Assembly: GCA_037783545.1 (NCBI GenBank)
Contig: JBBELK010000093.1
Location: forward strand, 1,984,001-2,048,000
Direction of reading: 5' to 3'
From: Henricia sp. BOLD:AAB3569
Lineage: Eukaryota; Echinodermata; Asteroidea; Spinulosida; Echinasteridae
DNA: 64,000 nt
Below the pieces are notes generated by a model. It worked only from the letters and a program-made list of their open reading frames with translations. It was not told where the DNA came from and made no database searches. The position numbers and the translations under genes are program-made. Positions 22,089 through 34,000 of this stretch are shown here, in pieces (the stretch's first letter is position 1; each line of letters begins with the position of its first letter).

Positions 22089-25000
22089 AACAAAGCAAGG
22101 TTGTTGATCCGGTAAGTGCAACGCCGCGCCGCGCCGTAGATACTAACGTATTCGACTGGTTCCCGATCTACATACACGTCATACGAATAGACTGGTTCCC
22201 GGATCCCTTTTCCAACATGACCGGTACTAGACCTTCTCGGGCCATATGAAACACGATATGTGGCAGACGGTATCCCCCCTACCATTGTTCCCCCGTTGTG
22301 TCTCAAACATCCAAGGAATTCCTTTCAGTTTTTTGGGGGGTGTTGGTACGTTAACAAAAGGGACGAGTGTGTTGAGGTATAGGGGCGTTAGGGGCTAGTC
22401 CCTTTGCCACATATCGTGCTGGGTATATCTTGGGCTTTTCCGCGCATAATGCATGTCAAGGGTCAGGTGTACCAATTCTCGCGGTCGCACATCCTAATAC
22501 TTTTTTGACCTGATGTCATATGCCTTTGTATTGTAATTGTATACGGCCGGCATAGCACCGTGACTGGAGTGAAAACACAATCATTCATGCTTAGATACGT
22601 GTACGTGTTGCATGGACAACAGCTTTGTTCCTTCGATTGTTACCGTGGTCACACGTGTATTTTCACTCCAGTCTTGCCTTGCCGGATGTGACGTGGCACC
22701 GACCGTGAGAATATACTATACTGGTTTCCGATCCTGTATTCATTCTATATTCATTGGACAATTTGATTTTTAGGAAATTACCTCCTGGAATCAACAGATA
22801 ATCCATTTCTACTTTCAGATAGCTAAAAGTATAGCCCCCTTTTTTTTACTGGTATAGTCTTTTGGGCCTATACTTTCAAGAAAATACAAATTTTCTCCTA
22901 TCTCATTTGCAATTTCAGGTTAAAATAAAAAATCTCCACACATTCTACGTACCGTAGTGCCTGTAGTACCCTCACAATTTGCCTACCATCCTTCATAAAA
23001 CCACAATTTTTTTTACAAATAAATAATCTTAACTAACCTCCTTCTTTCAGCACATGTTCATAGTGTGAGGCATCTTGGGTATACTTCCAGATACTGAAAG
23101 TATAGGCTTGGTTTTTTAATGAAACGATATGCAGTAGAACCATTTTTTTCCCCCATCAAAAACGTGGCTCCAAACGGATTCTTTAACCAAGTCTTTTTAC
23201 AGGAAATTGCAATTTTTTGGTAAAATCAAAATCTCTACATGTTCTACATACCGCCCTGGCCGTAATACTCTCAAAACTTGTGACACACGTCGTCCTTAAA
23301 ATCCAAATTTTCCAAGAAAAATCCCGGACCTCATGTCACTCGATCGCTTCCCTGTTTTAAGATGGCGAGCCTGCGATCGACGCAGCGAAAGTGGGTGATA
23401 TTCAATCGAGTCGGGCCATCTGTTCGTGACACGTCCAGTGTGCGTATTCGTTCGTTCCTGCCGTTCGGGCCCGTTCATGCCAGCCGTAGTACGGACTTCA
23501 CGCTCAGCTGTACCCATGTTCTGCCCTACCGTGTCCCAACTATACAGTAAAATCTCGTTAAGTCAAAACCCGATACCTCGAAACTCCATTTACCTCGAAG
23601 TAATGGCACATGATGAATGGGTAATTCAAATCGTTCCAGACAAACTATTTTATTTGTTTAACAATTCTGAATCAGGAATCTGGGAAGCAGTTCTTCAAGC
23701 GAGGAGATTTGATGAAACAACAGGAAGAACACTATTGGAAAAGACACAAGAAGGTATAAAGAGATGGTAACTTGTGTAAAATAGACATACAAACTAACCC
23801 AGACAGGATTCAAACCAGGGCCACAAAGGTGGAAAGCAAGGAAGTACCATTGTGTCAGCTTGATTCCAAGTGCAGTATTCTCATCAGCAAATTTCACTAA
23901 AGATACAGTAAACTCTCGTTATAACGCCCCCTGATATAAAGCTCCTCCTGATATAAAGCTCCTTATTCTACAATAAGTCCCGAAGGTGATTCTCTTCATT
24001 GTATGCATTGGTTATAGCCTTCTGTGGATATAAAGCTCCAACAGGGAGAGAACAATAGAGCCACATGCTTTTTTGCTAGCAGCCACATGTGTTTCCCCAC
24101 GTGGTTCTATTGTTCTCTCTCGATCTGGAGGACAAGCAATAGTGACCCGTGACCTTTTGACCCCCTGTGAAAGCATCCTATAAACCCTTTCACGGTTAGC
24201 GACGCCATGTTGTTCACAGGGCAGTTCAAACACGCGTTGCTGTGTGCGTGCGCAGATCGTAACGAATGCATTGTATTGTCACTGTGCAATCGCTACGATC
24301 CGCGTACGCACATGGCAACGCGTGTTTATTATTAGTTTGGTCCCTTGGAGAGCGCTATAATGATAGTTTACTGCTAGTATTTCTATAAAATCGTAATGGA
24401 AAATGGTATTTTTATGACATCACAACAATGGAAATTAAACAAAATACGTACAAGTTAAGAAAACAATCATTTGGTTATTTTTTTAAAAATGCACAGTATT
24501 AAACGCTGTCATATTTTACGTTGTCATAATTTAACAATTGGCCGATGTTTAATATTTTGTAAAATTCTTTTTGCTTTGAGTCAAGATGTTGGTTTGGCTT
24601 TCCACATTTGAAGTCTGTTTTGAACTGGTATTTTTTTTTTACATCAAGGATGACGGTGCAGTTTCCGAGGATTCAAGTCGAAAAAAAGTACGGAGGGAAT
24701 CCACCGAGTTGATGGATCCAAATCTAGTCACTCTGTCAAGACAAGAGGTTAGAGAGCATTACTGGTAAACTGTTGTATAATCAGACAGTCAGGGCTACTA
24801 TTATTTCCTGATACATGTACAAACTCTTGAGGGCGCCCTTGAGTGGCTGCCTGTTACATTTTTCTGTTCGTGCAATCGCTTTTTAATCTGTGAATATCTC
24901 CCTTCGTTGTGATCATCCAAGTTTTATTTCTATTATACATCGAATGTGGAGTACTTCTTTCTGCTATTTTCGTGATCTTTATTCCTGTGTTTTGGTGTGG

Positions 25001-28000
25001 AGTGAGTATTCCCGGCCTTCATTTCAAGGTGACTTGTAACAAATATGGCGGCGACCACTAGTCATGGAAGTGTCAGTCCACTAGTGAAACGTGTTTGTGT
25101 AACCTGTTTCTACATCGTCCTACTTCTTGCCTTACCAGGAAACGTTATTAGGAAAACTGAACTGTGTGCAATTGAATCATGTAAATTCATTATACTGAGA
25201 AATGTGAATCAATTAGAACATGGCCGGCCTGCAAGAATTCCAGTAAGTAAATGGACAAAGCATGGATATGTCTCATTGTTCGTCCCTCATGCTGATCCTC
25301 CGGTTGACCTAACCGTTTTCAACGATGTGTCTAGGAACCCGGGCCCTGAAACTTCATCTGTATCCCGTAGACTTTGGAACACAAGAACTATTGGTTCAAC
25401 TGTGAGTGAGCGTGGGGATAAATCAAGAACTAAGTCAACTATTGAATTGAGTGGCCATCTATTACACAAGGACGCGACTTTATGGTGTAAAATTTGGACT
25501 CGTGCATTACCACAGAGCTTTCCATCCCCTATGGACCATGCCGATTCAAATTTGAAGTGTGTGCCAGTTAACTTGGTTTATCAATACAATCACTCCAATA
25601 ATGCCGGTTATAATCCATCACTCGGTAATCGTTGTAGAATTAAGTACAATAATGGCGAATTACATACGATAAAATATGCCAGTAAAGCCTGTACTGTTAC
25701 TGTTGAAGTCAAAGACAGAATTTATGAACTTGGGCTCCAAAGACGTACTCATCGTGGATGTCGAGCAGGGAGACAGAAACGTAGGAAGATCACTGTGCAT
25801 ACGACTGCAAGAACCACGATTAATCGTCTTGTGGAACCATCATGTTATCTTGACAGTCGCATTAGAGTCTTGACCGCCATTTCTGAAGCCTCAGTAAATC
25901 CGAGCGTTACCATTAACAGTCGTGTCTGTCATTTTCCTTCTTTTTTTTTGACTAATGCTCAGTCATTGGTCAATAAACTTGACGAACTTGAGATCATTTT
26001 CCGCCAGGAATCAATTGATATTGGCGTTGTCACAGAGACCTGGTTTCACCACAATCTTGCTGATAAAATGACCACAATAAATGACTACCAAGTCTTTTGC
26101 AAGAATCGTAGCCATATGAGAGGAGGTGGAGTGGCGCTATACATTAAGTCTGACCTCAAAGCAAGGCAACTTTCTGAAATTACAGTGCCAAATGAGTTGG
26201 AATGTGTGTGGACTTTGGTACAACCTAAACGACTACCACGAACAGTTTCTGTCATTGCAGTGTGTGGTGTATATAACCCTCCAGGGTCCTCTCATCAGGA
26301 TGAACTTGAACTTCACTTGCAAGAGACTATGGACATGTTGGCAACAAAGTACCCTGACATTGGTTTCGCATTGCTCGGAGACTTTAATAGAATGAATATT
26401 AGATCAATTGCTTGTAGTCAAAATCTTAAGCAAATTATAAAATTCCCTACTTGCAAAGAAGCCGTTTTGGATTTGATTATGACAAATATTGACAGTTTTT
26501 ATGAAGATCCTTTGGTTTCTTGCCCAATTGGCAGGAGTGATCATTCTTGCATTGTGTGGAAACCTAGGGAACATCATAATCATACATTTGTCAATACGAA
26601 AAGGACTTATCGTTCTATGAAGGACTCCCAGATCTGTGAATTTGGAAGATGGGTTCAGTCCCACAATTGGAATTGTGTTTATAACGCCGAGTCAACACAG
26701 CAGAAAGCAGACGCTTTCTACTATTCTGTAAGCAATGCAATTGATTCGTTTTTCCCAGTGATGACAGTTAGATGTCATAATAATGACAAACCCTGGATTA
26801 ACCAAAAAATTAAGTCTCTGATTAAGTTACGTCAAATTGCCTTTTTAAAGGGGGAAACAATTAAATTTAAATCATTGCGTAACCAAGTGAGATTGGAAAT
26901 ACATAAATGTAAGGTCAATTTTTATGCTAATAGGGTCCGTAGGTTACAGTTGACAGATTCTAAAAAGTGGCACCAACAAATACGCTCGATGACCAGGAAT
27001 GACAAGACTGAGCTGTGTATCTCCGTCCCAGGCATTAGTGAACATGACCATGCCAAGATTGCTGAGTTTATCAATGAGACCTTTATTAAAGTGTCCTCTG
27101 ACATTTCACCCTTGGATCTTGGTAGTTTGGAAGCTTTTCTTCCTGCTCCTAGTCCTGTTCCTACATTGTATCCTTGGGACGTTTATGCACAGCTGAGGAA
27201 AGTCAAACCTGGTAAATCGAGCGGGCCCGATGGCATTTCTCCAAAAATTATTAAGGAGTTTTCATATGAATTCAGTTCTCCCATTTGTGATATTTTTAAT
27301 TCTTCTTTTATTGAAGGCGTTGTTCCAGAGCAGTGGAAAAAGGCTGTTGTCGTGCCAATACCTAAATCAACCCCACCACATGTTGAAAAATTACGCCCTA
27401 TATCTCTTACTGATTGTTTTGCTAAAATTGCAGAGAGTTTTATTACAAAATGGGTTTTGGAAGACATCAGTGATAAAATTGACCATCATCAATTTGGTAA
27501 TGTTAAGGGTATTAGTACTGCACATTATTTGACCAGTCTCATTCATTTTCTGCATCAGGGAGCTGATAGGGCCGGCAACGTTGGAACGGTGGTTTTGACG
27601 GACTTTTCCAAAGCGTTTGACATGGTAGAGCATAGATTATTGATTGAAAAGTTTATTGCCATGGGTGTCCGCAAATCCATTGTTCCTTGGCTGTGTGACT
27701 TTCTTAGCAACCGGATGCAGTGTGTTCGTTATAAACAAACTCTGTCTTCATACACAAAATTAACTGCTGGTCTTCCACAGGGTACTAAGTTGGGACCAAT
27801 TGGATTTCAAGTCATTATTAATGATGCTGTTGGTGATGTTCCCCATAATATGAACCGTTGGAAATATGTGGATGACTTGACACTAGCTGAAAACCGTTCT
27901 TATTTGTGTAACAGTCAGATTCAGGAGACCCTTGATCAATTTAGCCAATGGACTAACGATAACAAATTGCGCTTAAATCCTAGCAAGTGTCAAGCCCTCC

Positions 28001-31000
28001 AGATTTGTTTTAAACGTGATGTACCTTCACCACCTGTTCTTAAGATTAATGACTTCCCAATTCAGCATGTTGATCAAGCTAAAATTTTAGGTGTTTGGAT
28101 TCAAAACAACCTTCAATGGAACAAACATATTTCAGAGATGTCCATTAAAGTTAACCGTAAATTGTACATGCTTCGTATGCTAAAAAAGTTTGGTTTTAGC
28201 GAATTGGAATTGGTTACTGTATATAAAGGATACATTCGTTCACTGCTAGAATATGCTGATGTAGTATGGCACTCTTCACTTACATGTCAACAATCCAACC
28301 AATTAGAAAAACTGCAGCGCCGAGCATGCCGGATAATTTTGGGTAGTAGGTTCACTTCCTATAGTGATGCTCTTTTAGACTGTGAACTTGAGACTCTTTC
28401 TGGTAGAAGAGAAGATCACTGTCATCAGTTTGCAGGAGGACTTTCTAAGTCTCCCCGAACTAGGAATCTTCTCCCCCCTTCCAGATTTGAGTCCCATTTT
28501 CGCAATCTGCGCAATGCTAATAACGTTTCCCAGTTGTATACCAGGACTTCCCGTTTCAAAAACAGTCCCATTCCTTATTTTATTAGTTTATTAAACGAAT
28601 AGTCCTGGTTTTTGCTTTATCCATTACTGCTTTATAACTGTCGTTTAAGCTCCCTTTGAATGTATTTTGTATGTTTGTATTTTGTAACTTGGTGTAATTT
28701 TGTAATTTTTACCGTAATTTGGCCATTGGCCACGAGTGTAAAAAATAATAAACAAATTCAAATTCAAAATGTAGCTAAAAGTGACTTTTCTTTAACTTTA
28801 TACAGACATTCTGATGAGTCACTTTCAGTGAATTGTTTTTCACCCATTCCTTAGGGCGTGTTTGTTTCATGACAGATTCGAATCCAGATCCCGATCTGTT
28901 GTACCGCGCAGAAAAAAACGAAACCGCTCTCAACTCGGATCTCAAATCACGTCAATTGCAATTTATTTACCAAATTTGTCAAATTTCTGTTCCAAATTTC
29001 TCCCACGACATTCGTCGTAAATAAACAAGCATTCTAAATTTGTTTGTATCGTGTGTTGCCTCTGAAAACTGAAACGACACGGTTTTACTCACACAAAATC
29101 TCTGCGATGTTTACGTCGCCATTTTGGATCTAGCGCTGAACCATCTCTCGAGAAGGATTCCACAGATCACAGATCTCGATCAGGATGTGCGCGAAGTGAA
29201 CAAGTTCACCTTGGATCTGCGCAGATCTGAATCTAGATCCGTCCGAAACAAACACGCCCATAGGCCTTTTAAAATGTGTTTTAGTTGGTGTCCAGGACCC
29301 AGGAATGTATGCATGAAAAGAACTCTTTTTTTGCATACATGTGCCAGTATTTGATTTTATATTTTTTCTCAAACTGTCCTTAAATCCAAAATCATAAATG
29401 TATGTCCAAAAAGAAATCCACAATCTTAAAGGTATATTTTCACTGTTTGTTGTTGCTATTTTTTAATTTGTCAGTGTGGCGATCTTTTGATGTTTCTAAA
29501 TTTTAGGTCATAAAACGACTGAGGGACAGACAAGAACCAATCAGGTTGTTCGGTGAATTGGATACAGAAGCATTCTTCAGACTACGACGATACGAAATGT
29601 TGGCACCAGAGATCAACAAGGTTTGAATTCAAGTTTTACTTCATCTATGAACGCTAGGCTGTTTTTTCTTCAAATTAATCTCTACCCAGCCTTAAAAATA
29701 CTTCTAAAACCTAAAATGGACACTTTATCATTTATCCACTGGAAAGTGGACAGTTTAAAGGCAGGGGCTCGTCAGCAATGCATGCGCCAAATTCGTGCTA
29801 CGAAATACGCAGCTCCATGTAGCAAAAGCTCAGAGCTGCGTATTTCGTGGCATGAATTTGGCACGCGTGCATTGCTGACGAGCTTGTGCCTTTAAAAAAG
29901 AATACGAGCCTGTGCCTTTAAAAATGAATAAAATGATGAACAGTCATCCCCAAAATGCTTGGGAATTAGTTTGGTCCAAAAACCGTAATGACTCTTCATT
30001 TTGGTTTTGTTTTTTTTTATATTGAAATTTTGTACACAGTGTGTGCTTGGTTCACATAAATAAAGGTAAAGAACAAGTGACTTCAAAGGCAGTCTGACCT
30101 GCAGTGTGACAAACCTAACTTTAATACACAATATAAACATGATGACCGTAGAAAACTGCCCCTGAAATGGTTTTGTCTGAAGTGCTATAATCTTTGAGAA
30201 ATGAGTTAAACAATTAGTTTTCGTCTCATGAGACGAAAATTCAATTCGCCCCAAAACCATTTCGCCCAAGTGCCATTTCGCCCCAAACCTACTTCGCCCA
30301 AGTGCCATTTCGCCCCAAATTACTTCGTCCAAACACTACATCGCCCAAATGCCACTTCGCCCCAAAACCACTTCGTGCACAGGCCGTGGTTCAGGGCGAA
30401 ATGGTTCAGGGTGAAGTGGTTCAGGGCGAAGTGGTTTTAGGGCGAAATGACTGCAAACCCTTTTTTGACTGTTTTCTCAAAAGTTAGACGAAGTACAGAG
30501 CTGGTTTTTGCTCAGGTTGGTTTTAATCATGCATATCTTCAATCACACAGGGGGATAAAACTATTTGTAACAGTTTACCAATCATGTATACTATCTTTAA
30601 AGACAGATTGCATGATTGGAAAACGTTTAAAAACAGGAACAACAAGTTTATATAACTAAAGAGTAACATTCATAAACGGCCTTGTAGAAATTTTAGCCAC
30701 ATAGATGCTTTGGAAAACCTTAAAAATCCATGCATGATTTTTGTGGTGAATGAATGGTAAAAAAAAACATTTAAAAAACACCACAAAAAAAGTTTGTTAC
30801 CATTGCTATCAATACTTTTAATCTTTTTTTTGCGGTCAACTCATTAAGTGAAATTTTGAGTCACTGCAAATGATGTAATGGGCTTTAAATCCACCCATAC
30901 TTATATTGCTTCTTGCAGGGCTTACGCAATGACTTCAAGGAGGCTATGGACAAGGTGGATCAGCAGTACTTGGAGGAGATGGTCAAACTGCAAGGAGAAG

Positions 31001-34000
31001 ACGTGCCCAACAGGGCCTATGATATCAAGTTTGAAGACGATGGGTCCACCATTGATGACATAATTGAAATGTCTGCTGGAATGGGGCAAGGCAATGATCA
31101 TGATGAACAGGACAGTAAGGTCATTGTGCACTACATCAAGGTACAAGTGAAAATTGGCACTCAGTGAAATTGTTTAAAGATAGAGAACAGGATTGGGAAA
31201 ACTGTTACAAATGGCATTATCTCCATGTGTGATTGAGGATGTAACCAACCAGGGGCGGATCCCGGGGATGCGTGGGGGGCGCACGCGAACCCCTTTTCAA
31301 AAAGAAAATTTAAAATAAGTAAATCCACTTTTTGTGCACACTTTTCCTGCTTAAAGTGGTTAAATATTGCCCCAGATCGCACCACAGAGCATCTATAATC
31401 CATCTAGAAGCCGTTAGGGCTTCGCGCCACGCGCTGACTATTTCATTGTCATCGGCATTTCATGCTTAAAAATTTCACGCTCCCCCCTTTTCAAAATCCT
31501 GGATCCGCCCCTGCCAACCTGGGGCCAATTTCATGGTGCTGCTAAGCACACAAATTTATTCAGCACAGAATTTCTTTGCTTTGTAACATCAGTTACCAGT
31601 AAAAATTGTATATCAAATTGTGCTCTTAGAAAGAGTAGCAGAATATTAGTAAATACACATTACATACAATTTTGGCCGGTCACCCATTTTGGCTATATAA
31701 AGTTATTGCGACTTCTTTGCGTTTACAGTTCTTGCTCAAAATGTGGGCTCAGGAACTCAATCGGAGAGAAGAACACGTCAAGCGAAGTAACAATGGAAGG
31801 CTTGAGAGCGCCACCTACAGTCAGACAAAGGGCTACCTTCAGCCACTGCTTAGAAAACTCAACAAACAGGTATAAAACCTTATTCTTGGGTTTCACTTGG
31901 CCATAGTATGGAAACAGTAATGGCGGATATGATAGTTGTTGCGTCACGCGTATCGCACGTCAAAGCGGAAATAATTAAACACATAGATACTTTTGCCATC
32001 AACCCTGGAAAAACAAGTCTCAACATTTTTAAAAACTTGCCAACAAAAGCACGGTATGCCAGTTTTAAACAGTCTATCAACATTTAAAAGTCATGCCAAA
32101 CTTTTTTTTCTTGCGCAACATTTGCGAAAATATGCGTCAACATTAAATTATCAGTGTTGAATTATTTTTCGCTTTGGCGTGCCATAGTATGGACACAGTA
32201 ATGGCGGATAGCAACCGTTGTCAAGCCAAGTGAAAACCAAGAATAGCACTTGCTGTTAGACTAACAGATGTTTGAAAAATAGAATTGCATAAAGATGAAG
32301 ACGTGCTAAAATACTTACGAACTGTGGCAGCACAGGCTAGGGGACAATTAATAATGGCTAAAGGCGGGCTGATTGGTCTGCAAGTAGTAAGATACAGTAC
32401 ATGTGTCAGCTAGATTAAAACACTGTATGCTGAAATGTTCTCTGATGATATAACGTAGGTTTTGTGAATGTAAGGTTGTGTTGAAATCATCTGGCTTTGG
32501 ATTTGGCTACAGCCATTTTGAAGTCGCATCCAAATATGTGGCTGCGGACAAGTTTCGAGCCACAAGAAAAGTTGACTAGCTTTGTGGGCAGAGCGAGAAA
32601 GTAAACATGCCTGCCCAAAGCTAGCATATAGGTACAACAACTGAGCTTACATTTTGAGTATATTGAAAACCAAAAAGCACATATTTTCTCAAATAAGCAG
32701 TTTTGGAATCTGTGATGTCACAAGTTGTTTGCGATTGATTTTGGCACGGCAGAAGAATTTAGCTCGACAGGGTCTGCTGTGCTAACTCAATTTAGTGCGA
32801 CAGTAGCACGGCGCTGTTTCAAACGTCGTGTTTCTGCCGTGTCGAATTAATTTCAGTTCGAAGTTGGGCCGCAATTGTGTTCACAATTAGGAATGCGCAT
32901 GCTCACAGCGCATATGTGAGCAAAGAAATAACCAACAAACAAGCGCATCAAAATAATAAATATAACGATTACAATGGACAGAATGGAAAATGCACGTGCA
33001 TGACGCGCACACTACCCATCCGCCATGTTGGATGTATTTAAGTTCGACTGGAAGTTTGCAATTAAGTTTGACGTTTGAAACCACTGCCGTGCTTGCGCCG
33101 TGCTACCGTCGCGCTAGATTGAATTTTATTCGACACGGCATAAGCACGACGTTTGAAGCGGGCCTAATTTTCTTTCAACAATAGGTCCGAATGATTGTTT
33201 GACTACCGTCATTTAGCCATGTCCACAGACATAGTCAGCGACCACAACTAGATCATTCGGATACAGCCTTTGTATTGTTTGTAAGAGCATGTGCAAAATC
33301 ATGCTATTTCTTGCCTTGCTCATTACAATGTACTGAATTATAAAGCAATTGAATGCTGCCCAGTAGCAGGGGAGCAGTAAGTTTGTGTAGCTGTTTTATG
33401 TGCAACAGGATGAACACAAATTGTTGGAAATCAGAGTTGTTTCTGAAAAGAATGGCAGTGTCAAAGGATCACACTGTTACTTGCCAGTGAAGACAAATAA
33501 ACATCCGACTTAAAAACGTATCAGGGATGCAAGTCTTCCGGCTATAGCTGGAATTCCGGCTATAGCTGGAATTCCGGCTGAAAGCCTTTTTTGCAGGCCG
33601 CAAAAGTAGACGGCCGGAAAAATAAGGATAAAATATTTTTAACTCTTCAAGTCCAAAAAAACGTGGAAAATTGTGTCACTTACTGATCAACGATGTCCGG
33701 ATATGCCATGTATGTCATGTATGTACAGCTTTATGTACATGTATGTACACGCACTTAGCACGTTTTCCAAATGATTTGCACACATGCAGTATGTCTGTAT
33801 CCCTGACATAATCATTCACATTTCAGTCATTTGTTTACTATCAGTTATTTCACAGGTACCATTTTTGTTTTCTCTTTAAAACAGTCCTTGGCTCCAGATC
33901 TCCTTGATAGTCTTGTGACCATTGTCAGGTTTATGCTGGATAGAGATTACGTCAAGGTAAATTCTGATTACAAAGTTTTGTTTTTGAAGGAAGAAGCAGG

